From positions 119,629 to 165,374 of the forward strand of contig MU130261.1 of NCBI GenBank assembly GCA_015039465.1: a stretch of DNA of 45,746 nt. The letters run 5' to 3'. Origin of the DNA: Phlegmacium glaucopus. Taxonomy: Eukaryota > Basidiomycota > Agaricomycetes > Agaricales > Cortinariaceae. Below, in pieces: positions 19,591-28,839 of this stretch. A program made the translations under genes and the position numbers. Positions within the stretch are counted from its first letter, which is position 1; every line of letters begins with the position of its first letter. The notes beneath the pieces are model-generated. The model made no database searches and was not told where the DNA came from. It worked only from the letters and a program-made list of their open reading frames with translations.

Positions 19591-20596
19591 CTAATAATTC
19601 CACGGCCCAGTATTGGGCCTTCCGTCATCGTCCGGGAAAGCGAGTTGAGCCTCCTCTCCTATCGCCTCATCATCATCTTCATTCCAATCACTCGTTGTCT
19701 CCCACTCATTCTCAAATTCAATATCCATTGCTAGCTCCTCCTGACCGCCTATTGCCTCAGTTAAAGAATGGAAACATGCCAGTTGTGGAGTGGGAGCCGC
19801 CGAATTGTTGTGTGAAATCCGTTGCACCCACCGTCGTTCCCGAAGACGTTTATGTCGTTCTCTATCTTGCTCAATCCGCTTATGTACCTCGTCTAATGGT
19901 AAAGTGACATGCTTATGACGAAGTGCGGGTGATGGTTTATTGGCAGTTTCGACTGATGTCGAGGGCATGGGACGAGAATCCAGGGACGAGAGCGCTTCAT
20001 CAACCTTTTGTGGATCAATGTAACGTTTACTTCTCCAATTTTCCAGTATCTGTACTAGTCTTGAGAAGTTCCAAAGAAATGCAAGGGGGGTATCCACAAA
20101 CGTACCTGTTTAGTACTACTAAGATTCGGTAAACCCTGTCTTCCCTCTGGGACGATTAAATCGATGATTTTCTTGAGGTCTCGTGAAATAAAGAAGAGAT
20201 ATAATCCATTAGCATTGAGTTCTCGTGATTTTTCCGATTTGGATTGGGCTTTGACCATAAGAGATGTTTCGCAAAGCGAGTCAAGAAAGTAGAGGAGATT
20301 GATTCGGGAATTAATTGAACCCTTCACAGAAAGAATAACTTGTTCAAAAAACTGCCACAGAGACCTAATAGGTGAAATCATACGTTCTCAGTGTGTTCAA
20401 CAATGCAATTCCAGATATCCTCGCCGCATGAATGAAAGTGTTTGGCTGCGAAACCGACTACCTTTTGGATGGATTGTTGGGAGCTGCAATTCTTTTTATT
20501 GGTGTCAAAGTAAAACCCTGAGCAAATTGTTGACACTAACGCGTTCATTTTTCGAAGTATTTCAATGAAATACATCCTTACTTCAAAACCATCCAT
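19591..20596 (-). CDS. CTK3: CTD kinase subunit gamma (CTK3-like), CID-type domain protein
   Basis: Four exons on the minus strand (20596-20541, 20483-20384, 20351-20106, 20049-19591) join in phase to 286 residues. The N-terminal two thirds form a helical CID-like domain: FEVRMYFIEILRKMNA, SQQSIQKVVGFAAKHF, CGEDIWNCIVEH, NSRINLLYFLDSLCETSL, RDLKKIIDLIVPEG and ILENWRSKRYIDPQKVDEAL. These match the CTK3 family, the gamma subunit of CTD kinase I, which works with a cyclin-dependent kinase and cyclin to phosphorylate the RNA polymerase II C-terminal domain. The C-terminal tail is acidic (DWNEDDDEAIGEEAQ). The first intron and exon 1 are also present, degenerate, in the duplicated segment near 22590-22710. 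Confidence 0.85.
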
Positions 20597-20836
20597 TTTG
20601 GCGAGTAATATAGAGTCAGTGATCAGAGGGTCTCAAAGGTTACCGTGACTTTATGTGACTACATATGAACGTCTCCTTCGACGACCCAAGCCAGCCATCA
20701 AGCGCGAAGCTTTCAATGAATGGCATACGCGAATACATCCCTGTCATTGGTGGGTAGAAAATAGGACCGGACGAATATTCAGGGAGAGTATATGGCATTG
20801 TAATTGTCAATTACTTCGTAATCTTACCACCACGAT
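20597..20836. promoter_or_regulatory. Bidirectional promoter of CTK3-like and F-box genes
   Basis: The 240-bp interval separates the divergent starts at 20596 (minus) and 20837 (plus). No strong TATA box is seen. The whole interval recurs in a diverged form in the duplication at 22590-23075, so this region can be compared with its copy to find conserved control sites. Confidence 0.5.
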
Positions 20837-22495
20837 ATGGCCCGATTTTCTCAACTATCTGTCGAATTGCACTGCGAAATCCTCAAACACGTGTTTCACT
20901 ACTCTCGCCGCCCAAGTAACTGCTATGGTTGGCCACAAAATGTACCTCCCGACATGCAATGGATAGAAAAGCCACGCACTCCTTCTAGTTTCCCTTTCAA
21001 TGCTGCCTTGACTTGCAGCCTTTGGCGGGACATCCTGGCAGGAATTCCGGAGTGCTGGACACGGATGGTGTTTGATGTAACCGCTGACCCTAATCCAATC
21101 ATCAATGCTTTTGAGTGGTCCAAGTCTCTCAGAAGAATTGAGTTGCTGGTATATACTAACGCCAATGATCATGCCGACATATCCAAAGATCGTGAACTGA
21201 ACCGCGTCAAGGCCATCGTGGATGCCCTAGAACCTCATATCCATCGCTGCTCCTCCATCACTTCCGACGTGATGTACGGATCGTCACTTCCTTCCTCCCT
21301 TTTCTTCTTTTCACAATCAGCTCCGAATCTCTATGAACTCGAACTCAAATTCCGTGTGGACGAAGCCGAAATAGAAAATGACGGCCATGATATACTCACT
21401 TTCCGTATCCCTAATCCAAACCTCGCTACTTCATTTCCATTGCTGGACCGGATTTCAATGGATGGGCGAGCCTTCATGGAGTTATGCTCATTAGACGGTG
21501 CGGACGAGTGGTTCAAGAACCTGAAAACTAGCTACAATTTGAGCTTGCGCATCGCGAAGTTCCGATTCAATGAAGAGGACGGCATTTCTGTATGGAAATT
21601 TGCGTCTTGCATTTCCAAGATCCACTCCCTCAGTGATTTCCACTTTCAGAACTTGTCGGTGGCATATTCAAATGAACATGAACCTGATCATGGTAAAGCC
21701 TGTAGGATCTATTTCAAGCTAAACGACTTCCATTTCGACAATGTCTCGAAAGACTTCCTATCTGAGTTCTTCGCTTGCGCAACATGTTATGGCGAAAGGA
21801 CAATCTTTAGTCGATGCGCAATTCCTACAATATCCCAACCGTTTTACTGTTTGAACCTGGAGCTCAACAATATTATTGCACACAAAGAAATCAAGAACGG
21901 TGCATGGGAAAGCAGTCTTCATCGTATACTCGTTGGATGGGAGGGATCACGTCTGACTGTCCGTTCTTGCCCTTCGTTTGACGACGACCTAATCCAGTGG
22001 CTATGCAATAAGGTTGACTATACACCCTTCCAAATGTTACCGTCAAACTCATTCGATACCAATTCTATCGCCTACCATATCCCCTACCGAGAGATATCAT
22101 TGAAAGCGTTTCCCGCAGAGAGCATCCAGAAACTTGCCATTTATGATTGCGAGAACTACTCCTTTGAACACCTCAGAAAGCTTTTTGAGGTACGGAAAGA
22201 GGCTTCGCCTCAAGAAGAGATTGATGGCCCCGATTTGGATTACGAAGGGGGAGAACCCTCGAAGGCGGAGATTATCCAGCTAACTCTTGGAGGAGCGCAC
22301 CCGAAGTTGATGAAAGGAGACATAGAATGGATTCAAACTGGGAATTTGTGGACCATTTGCCGTGACGGGTCAGAGATGACATTCTTAGGTGATGACGGTC
22401 AGGTTTTTCGACAACATCCACTTGTCGGTCACCTTCCCTTCGAGGGTATCACTCACCTTGGTAGCCATAGTCCTTCGACAATAGTTACTCCCTGA
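20837..22495 (+). CDS. F-box protein, agaricomycete type
   Basis: A single-exon frame of 552 residues starts MARFSQLSVELHCEILKHVF, an F-box opening (L-S-x-E-L-x-x-E-I-L-x-H-V), followed by FNAALTCSLWRDILAGIPE and CWTRMVF, the second half of an F-box-like domain in Agaricomycetes. F-box proteins link substrates to the SCF ubiquitin ligase through Skp1. The rest is a long leucine-patterned region with repeated hydrophobic strands (for example PNLYELELKFRV, FYCLNLELNNI, LAIYDCENYSF) as in degenerate LRR domains. This family is hugely expanded and variable in mushrooms; the substrate is unknown. The 5' end is duplicated downstream as a broken copy. Confidence 0.8.
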   Translation: MARFSQLSVELHCEILKHVFHYSRRPSNCYGWPQNVPPDMQWIEKPRTPSSFPFNAALTCSLWRDILAGIPECWTRMVFDVTADPNPIINAFEWSKSLRRIELLVYTNANDHADISKDRELNRVKAIVDALEPHIHRCSSITSDVMYGSSLPSSLFFFSQSAPNLYELELKFRVDEAEIENDGHDILTFRIPNPNLATSFPLLDRISMDGRAFMELCSLDGADEWFKNLKTSYNLSLRIAKFRFNEEDGISVWKFASCISKIHSLSDFHFQNLSVAYSNEHEPDHGKACRIYFKLNDFHFDNVSKDFLSEFFACATCYGERTIFSRCAIPTISQPFYCLNLELNNIIAHKEIKNGAWESSLHRILVGWEGSRLTVRSCPSFDDDLIQWLCNKVDYTPFQMLPSNSFDTNSIAYHIPYREISLKAFPAESIQKLAIYDCENYSFEHLRKLFEVRKEASPQEEIDGPDLDYEGGEPSKAEIIQLTLGGAHPKLMKGDIEWIQTGNLWTICRDGSEMTFLGDDGQVFRQHPLVGHLPFEGITHLGSHSPSTIVTP

Positions 22496-22589
22496 TCTAA
22501 ATTTCTAAGTTTCTTGCTTCACTTTTCTTGCACTTGACCCATTATTATTGTTCACTATCCTCGTCGACATTTTCACCTCATTGAATCAT

Positions 22590-23075
22590 GAATATGCAAT
22601 TCTTTTATTGGCGTCAAAGTAAAACCTGAGCAATTGTTGACACTGACGTGTTCATTTTACGAAGTATTTCAATGAAATACACCATCAGTGGTCCATTACT
22701 TCAAAACCGTCAAGTAGTAGGTCACCGTATGTGACCCGAGTTGTTGAATATCTTTGCTATGTATGGACAATAACAGTCTCCTTCGACGACCTAAGTTAGC
22801 CATTAAGCTTTCAGTGAATAGCATATGATAAATCCCTGTCCTTGGTGGGTAGAAAATAGGACCGGCCGCTCCTGGTACGCACCTGCATGATTATCTTATA
22901 ACAAATATTCAGGGAGAGTATACGGCATTACAATGATGGTCAATACTTTGCATTCTTACCACCACGATATGCCATGGCCCGACTTTCTCAACTATCTGTC
23001 AAATTGCACTGCGAAATCCTCAAACACGCTTTTCACTGCTCTCGCTGCGGCGACGCTGCCCCAGGCATTGGTGCT
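22590..23075 (+). pseudogene. Truncated duplicate of F-box 5' end plus CTK3-like exon 1 region
   Basis: The segment matches about 20484-20935 with many substitutions and indels. It includes the CTK3-like intron 1/exon 1 sequence (GAAGTATTTCAATGAAATAC is shared), the shared promoter region with GGTGGGTAGAAAATAGGACC, and the F-box start, here ATG at 22974 reading MARLSQLSVKLHCEILKHAF. After about 35 residues resemblance ends and the frame stops near 23147. A roughly 50-bp insertion at about 22866-22910 is absent from the parent. It is an old partial segmental duplication, not a functional gene. Confidence 0.8.
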
Positions 23076-23600
23076 ATAGTTGGCCACCAAATGCACTTGA
23101 TATTTGCAACATCATTGGTTGTATGGTGTCTGGAGGTTTTGACTTTGTAGTGAAACACTGCAGTAAAAGAAATACTTGTGGGTGAGGGCCATCACTCCGC
23201 GTGGCATATACGAGTCCCTTCAAATGAAATTATACTGGTATTTTTATAGCGTCTTCGTGAGCGTTGAGTTTCTTAAAGACGCGATTGACAGACAAAACAA
23301 TGAGTAAATTGTTTTCGCGCGGCAAACAAGGCCATCACCATCAACACGTGCAACGACGGAAGTTACCGGCAAGTCTTGCGTTACTTTGAAAGCCACATCC
23401 GCTTACAAGAACGGGCCCCTACTAAAGGGGACTTGTAAAATCATATAGTTTGGTATTTGAACATTCCAGGTCATAACTTGTTCACAGGCTGTTGACACAA
23501 CATACAGTACACAAACACAAAATGGAAGAAAATTGGCTGGAAATTGGGATGAAATGGGGTGTGATGATGATAACTTCCAACATCATCAATGGTCAGTTTG
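23076..23600. other. Non-coding stretch after the duplicated F-box fragment
   Basis: No gene is recognised. A short TTGTTCACAGGCTGTTGACA segment and mixed sequence are seen but nothing that can be named. Confidence 0.3.
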
Positions 23601-23692
23601 ATGGTTTGAGATTGTTGGGATGTGCTTGAAATAAACAATAATCATTAGTAGGATTGGTATGGGAAGATAGAATTAAACATACCGAGTCGATG

Positions 23693-24045
23693 ATTAAGAA
23701 TTGTTTCCGATAGTTTGGATCTGAATCCATCCAGTTCAGCCCTCTCCCCTTGACTAAGATAAATCCAAAGCTGTTTACTAGGCCAATCCCCAAGCCCTTT
23801 AAGTGCAACCTCCACCTTCTCCCTGATACCAATCTGTGTATAAATTTCAAAAGACTTGTGAAAGCCATCAATGAAGGATGCAGATTGAGACTGGTTCCAA
23901 AAGGAATTTTCCAGACAAATGAGAAGTGCTATGTAATGTAGAAGATGAATAAGGATGGCATCAAGGCAGGGAGGAAACCAGACAGACCAGCAAACACAGA
24001 GAGATAATGTGTCTGGTTGAAATTAACTTGTGTATGAGACTCATT
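23693..24045 (-). pseudogene. Unrecognised coding-like fragment on minus strand
   Basis: An open minus-strand frame of about 115 codons ends at a good donor (CTCG|GTATG at 23693/23692) and could splice to an acceptor at 23625. It reads WNQSQSASFIDGFHKSF, then REKVEVALKGLGDWPSKQLW and YLSQGERAELDGFRSKL. The balanced amino-acid composition and the splice context suggest a real exon. I do not recognise the family. The upstream side runs into a stop and the tandem-repeat region, so it is probably a fragment of a gene or a repetitive element. Confidence 0.35.
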
Positions 24046-24189
24046 TGACTGGTCACCATCCAATGGAGACAAGTCAAATGTGGTATGCATGAATATTGTC
24101 ACTGCTTGTGTACTTTTCAACTAGTGAAGGGCAAGAAAAGAACAAGTTCAGAAGGCATTATCAGCAATACACCCTTACAGAAAGGTGGG

Positions 24190-24437
24190 AGAGGGACTCA
24201 CTCGCTGGACACATGTTCAGGTCAGTCTGCAAATATTTAAGACAAGAGAGAGGACTCACTCGCTGGACACATTTTCAGGTCAGTCAGCCAAATTTTAAGG
24301 CAAAAGAGAGGGACTCACTTCCTGGACACATTTTCAGGTCAGTCAGCCAAATGTTAAGGCAAGAGAGAGGGACTCACTTGCTGGACACAGTTTCAGGTCA
24401 GTCAACCAAATTTTAAGGCAAGAGAGAGAGACTCACT
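24190..24437 (+). repeat. Tandem repeat, ~59-bp unit, about four copies
   Basis: Units begin GGGACTCACTT(C/G)CTGG and contain GGTCAGTCAGCCAAATTTTA (seen at 24279-24298) and GGCAAGAGAGA. About 4.2 copies are present with a few differences each. The same unit is found further right, but in plain reversed order (see 24438-25595). Confidence 0.9.
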
Positions 24438-25595
24438 GGTGGTTTTCGTGTACATACGTAACTTCCGTACAAAGGATATGAAGTCTCTCACATAGACAAG
24501 TAACTGAACTAACTATGTGTCGGTACGTGTTTCTACTACCACTAGTAGTCTCCGTCCACTTTCTTGACTGTTTGTTTTGTCGTCTAAGGGACCTACTAGA
24601 GCGTGAGTTCTATAACAAACAAAGTGAAGTCGTTTTATTAGATCTTGACACATAGTGTATACGGTATTCTATCATCCATAAAAGGTATTTAAAGATTATA
24701 CAGTCAACTACGGTCACGGTCACGTGGTTTAGACCCTTCGAGGTAATTTTACCAAACAGAATAACACTAGGGACTCGTAGAATAATGGTCTTGATTTCAA
24801 AATTTTCTTTCCTTACCACCTCCGGACGAACGATACCAAAGTGGTAAGTATACACTCAACTTTAATGTAAGTAACACAGGTTATAAGTAGTGTATTTTTC
24901 TACAGGTCCTTCATTCAGAAAATGGAATTTTAAACCGACTGACTGGACTTTTACACAGGTCCTTCTCTCAGGGATAGAGAACGGTATTTTAAACGGACTG
25001 ACTGGACTTTTACACAGGTCCAACATTCAGGGAGAGATCACGTAATTTTTACCCGACTGATTGTTCTTCTTGATACAGGTCCTTTACTCAGGGAGAGAGA
25101 ACGGAATTTTAAACCGACTGACTGGTCTTTTACACTGGTCCTTCATTCAGGGAGAGAGAACGGAATTTTAAATCGACTGACTGGACTTTTACTCAGGTTC
25201 TTCACTCAGGAGATATATCGGAATTTTACACCGACTGACTGGACTTTTACACAGTTGTCCTACATTCAGGGAGAGAGAACGGAATTTTAAACCGACTGAC
25301 TGGATTTTTACACAGGTCGTTCACTCAGGGATAGAGAACGGAATTTTATACCGACTGAGTGGCCTTTTACACAGGTCGTTCTTTCAGGGAGAGAGAACGG
25401 AATTTTAAACTACTGTGACTTCCGTCTTATAGACTTGAACTGACTACTTTCACATCGATACTCAGGGTGAGATTGAGTAACGTGGATAACTTCATGACTA
25501 CCCCGGTGACCTTTTACATAGGTCTTTCACTCAGGGAGAGAGAACGGAATTTTTAAATCGACTGACTGGACTTTTACACAGGTCCTTCACTCAGG
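24438..25595. repeat. Mirror-image (reversed, not complemented) copy of the 59-bp repeat and flank: likely assembly artefact
   Basis: About eleven units occur between 24904 and 25595. Each reads as the exact letter reversal of the unit at 24190-24437: ATTTTAAACCGACTGACTGG at 25106-25125 is the reverse, not the reverse complement, of GGTCAGTCAGCCAAATTTTA at 24279-24298. The match runs over whole units, for example GGGAGAGAGAACGG mirrors GGCAAGAGAGAGGG. The non-repeat part 24438-24900 is CpG-rich and GpC-poor, as expected if normal CpG-poor sequence is written backwards, and is probably reversed too. Copying DNA in this direction is not possible biologically. The open frames here are meaningless. 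Confidence 0.85.
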
Positions 25596-25620
25596 AAAAA
25601 AAAAAAAAAAAAAAAAAAAA
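25596..25620 (+). repeat. Run of 25 A at the end of the mirrored segment
   Basis: A pure A run lies exactly at the right edge of the mirrored block and before coding-like sequence. It may be a real homopolymer, at which a gap-filling step joined the wrong piece. Confidence 0.9.
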
Positions 25621-26150
25621 CAGGTACGATTCAGAGCTACGTATACGAGCTCGCTCTTCGTCTGGCAGGGTGCCGTGGCTGCTTATAGAGGAAGAAGATG
25701 GAGATTGGGGACGATGCCAGTGTTGGATATCAGTGGATGTGATGCGGGTATCGAGTGAACTGCTACCCCTTGGGTATACGATCTTGTTGGGACTTGAATT
25801 TCTAGGACCAACGTCACTGCGCCTCCTCTCTACCCTCTCGCGATCCCTCTCCCTGCGAAGACGGTCAAGCTCTGCTTCTCTTGACCGTAAAACCTCTCTA
25901 GTGTCTTTCAAAGTTTTCTCTAACATTTTGCAACGCTCTTCTAGACGGGTAGTGTCTGCTTGAGCGCGAGCAAGATCATGTTTGGAAACATCAAGTTCGC
26001 GACGCATGGCTTCAGGGGACAAAAGAGATAATGTACTTGATGGTGATTGACAAGCTGCATCCAACCGTGCTTTTAACGAAGATTGCCGAGATATCGGGAG
26101 AGAAAAACTTGCTGGATGTGGGGAGGCAGGTGGAGAGATGTAAGTTGAGA
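25621..26150 (-). pseudogene. Coiled-coil protein gene fragment
   Basis: The minus-strand frame is open from about 26150 to a donor (GAATC|GTACCTG) at 25627. It reads [60 protein letters not shown], then an Arg/Glu-rich coiled coil (LRSREAELDRLRRERDRERV) and a Ser/Pro-rich tail (HWHRPQSPSSSS). Heptads of L/M/V are clear. It is cut on the 3' side by the A run and mirrored block and on the 5' side by the PP2A fragment. On the far side of that fragment a splice-bounded exon AGCCGATTTTGACTGGGGTG (from 26594, minus) may be part of the same gene. Function unknown. Confidence 0.55.
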
Positions 26151-26154
26151 AGTT

Positions 26155-26569
26155 GTACCATCGAGCGAGTGCAAGAAGTACCCCACGAAGGTCCTATGTG
26201 TGATTTGCTGTGGTCTGACCCCGATGACCGATGTGGGTGGGGTATATCGCCGCGTGGTGCAGGATATACTTTCGGACAGGATATATCAGAAGCTTTCAAC
26301 CACAATAATGGACTCACACTTGTTGCACGAGCGCATCAATTGGTCATGGAGGGTATGTTGCACTTTCTCTGGCATCCTATGTAGAGTTCAACTGGTTGAG
26401 TGTACCCTTTCTTTATGCCCGCAAAACATCAGGTTACAGTTGGGGTCAAGATAGAAACGTGGTGACAATTTTTAGTGCACCAAACTATTGTTATCGATGC
26501 GGCAACCAGGCTGCTATAATGGAGATATATGAAAAATTATCTTACAACTTGTTCGTTCGTTTTAAATCC
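26155..26569 (+). pseudogene. Partial duplicate of PP2A catalytic subunit (exons 4-5 with intron)
   Basis: Nearly identical to 18615-19030, including the intron at 18814-18893. I count three differences: a silent T-to-C in the Pro codon of SDPDDR, a GAT-to-TAT change in MEIDEK (Asp to Tyr), and A-to-G in the following intron. Matching stops abruptly after TTTTAAATCCT. Because the intron is retained this is a DNA-level copy and not a retrocopy. It lacks the N-terminal catalytic motifs and the C-terminus, so it cannot encode a phosphatase. Confidence 0.9.
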
Positions 26570-27297
26570 TGCACCCCAGTCAAAATCGGCTCTGAATGTG
26601 CCGAGAAAAGACGAGATCAGATGATTTTTTTACTCACGATCGATTTATGTTGATATTTCTCCATCATCCATCATACGTTCATCGAGTCTTGTCGATAACA
26701 TACCAAACCAAAGCGTGCATGCACTCTCTTACTCATACAAATGTCCAATGACCCGTCTAACTTGGCCTGACGTGTACATAATTTTGCAAGGTGTGCAACC
26801 CAAGATACCCATATACCTTACTGCAGCTTACTGCGTTGCTTCATTGTCGCTTATCACAAAAAATTCTGCATGCCTCTCTCCCGGACTTACGCCTCTCTTG
26901 AGCTTGGCCTTCATCAGTAAATTCGGGTTCCGCTATGTACCATTATGTAGTGCTATATATTGTCATACTGCTGTACCGTGGGTCCCTCAGTCTGTAGCAT
27001 CCTGCAGACATTCCGTAGCACTACATAGTGTCATATATAAAATTCATAGTACTCCATAGCACTTCATACTATCATAGTGAGCTCAAATGTTTATTTATTT
27101 ATATGATAATTTTCTATTTGATTTTTTTTCTTATTCAATACAAAGTAGATTGGAACAATATTATATTGAAAGTATATTACAAGTACATTGAAGAATAACC
27201 ACTACATATACTAAATACTATTACTATTGTCATAAGTCCTTTGGTGTAGGTAGTGACGTGGCAAATACTAATGTGATAGATACTAAATGAGATGAGT
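26570..27297. other. Stretch with possible 5' part of coiled-coil gene and AT-rich repeats
   Basis: On the minus strand a possible exon and GTGAGT..CAG intron (about 26594-26640) fit an upstream part of the coiled-coil gene. From 26930 to 27080 there are imperfect repeats of TAGCACT/ATAGTGTCATA in both orientations. From 27080 to 27297 it is AT-rich. No complete gene is seen. Confidence 0.35.
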
Positions 27298-27524
27298 GGA
27301 TTGATGGTGGTGGTTGGTGTCAGGTGAGTGTTGGTGGTGATTGAGCAAGTGGTGGTGGTGTTTAGCGAGTAGTGGCAGTTAGTGAGTGGTGGTGGTGGTG
27401 GTTAGTGAGTGGTGGTGGTTAGTGAATGGTGGTGGTTAGTGAGTGGTGGTGGTTAGTGAGTGGTGGTGGTTAGTGAGTGGTGGTGGTTAGTGAGTGGTGG
27501 TGGTTAGTGAGTGGTGGTGGTTAG
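27298..27524 (+). repeat. Minisatellite, 15-bp unit GGTGGTGGTTAGTGA, left part
   Basis: About ten copies of the unit, becoming regular from about 27400. The array is interrupted at 27524 by the 8.4-kb transposon and resumes at 35908, so the two halves were one array. Confidence 0.85.
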
Positions 27525-28839
27525 TAGTGATGCCAAAGTTTGGTTCAGTTTGGTTCTTCAACTATTTTTGGAGAACCGAGAACCAAACTGAAAGTTCCCT
27601 GGCTGAACTGAACTGGAACCAGAACCAGAACCGAAAGAACCAGTTCTGTCAGTTCTGTTCTGTTCTAGAACCGGTTCAAACCGTCAAACCGATGAAAAAC
27701 CCTCAATTCCTAATGGTAATTCATATTTATTTATTTGTTATTACATTATTACTCGAACAGACAAAGCATCTTGATGAATCTAGGTATTTGGAGAAGATCT
27801 AGGATTGACTTGGCGGCTGGAGAGATTGTTTTGTTGAGACTTAGAGTGTTTGTAATTTTCTGGCCTGAATGAGAATAAAAGATAAAATTTGAGATTCATG
27901 GAAATACATCGGAAATCGGCACGTACACCCATCAGAACAGAGAAGCTGATATCCGGATTTCAACTCTTCATCTTCATACATAGACAACTGTCGCGGTTGA
28001 GCCATAGGTCTCCCATTCTGTCCTGTGACTATCGTCGTGTACAACATAATTTTCAGAGTCGTTATCGGATGTCAAGGGCTGGTGGGAGTTTGTTGATTCA
28101 CTGTCCCATAGTACGGCCTCATGAGGACGGTGTTCTATGAATTTCTCAGGAATCTAGTGAATCATAAGCGTTGCGCAGAGCGGTGAGGTATCATAGGGCT
28201 GGGATGGGCGAAAATAAAACACACTGTTTGTCGTTATTGTTTGTTCATTCTTCATTCATTCGTCGTCTTTTGTTTACTTGTTCCTTATCATTTGCTCATG
28301 TTCATTCGTCATCGTCATCCGTTTACTTGTTCCTTATCGTTTGCTCATACATCAGCAAAACCCCAGCCGTCTGGCTCATCTGGCGCCAGACATGCCAGAC
28401 GCTACCAGACTGCCAGATCTGGTGTGGCGACATAATGACGCTCCCGATGCCATAACAGTTTCATGCCCCACAACTGGATTCCGATGCCGGAAATTTTTCT
28501 GGTCACATAAATAATTTCTGATTCAGTTGTGACTGAGATGTAATTATATGTATCATAAGTTTCCATTCCGTCAGTTCATATCAGGAATGTCAGTTCATAT
28601 CAGGAATCTAGCTTTTGTGACAGTTCCTGGGACAGTTTCGGGGACAGTTTTCAGATCAAATCATTGTTAATGGGCTAGGGGACGCAGGAGAGATACATAA
28701 CATGACAGGTATAGACCATATAGTATTGGATGAGGACATTAGCGTGTGCTGAGATGAGTCGAGACTGTCGAGTTCCATTCATGAGTAGAGTCAGAAACCC
28801 TAAGTTCCATGACATACCTGTTAACCAGCCTACCGAACG

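Noticed and set aside
20655..20966. Plus-strand frame of 103 codons before the F-box gene
   Set aside because: It overlaps the promoter and F-box start in another phase and has no motif.
24600..24855. Open minus-strand frame of 81 codons
   Set aside because: It lies inside the block that appears reversed without complementing, so any translation is meaningless.
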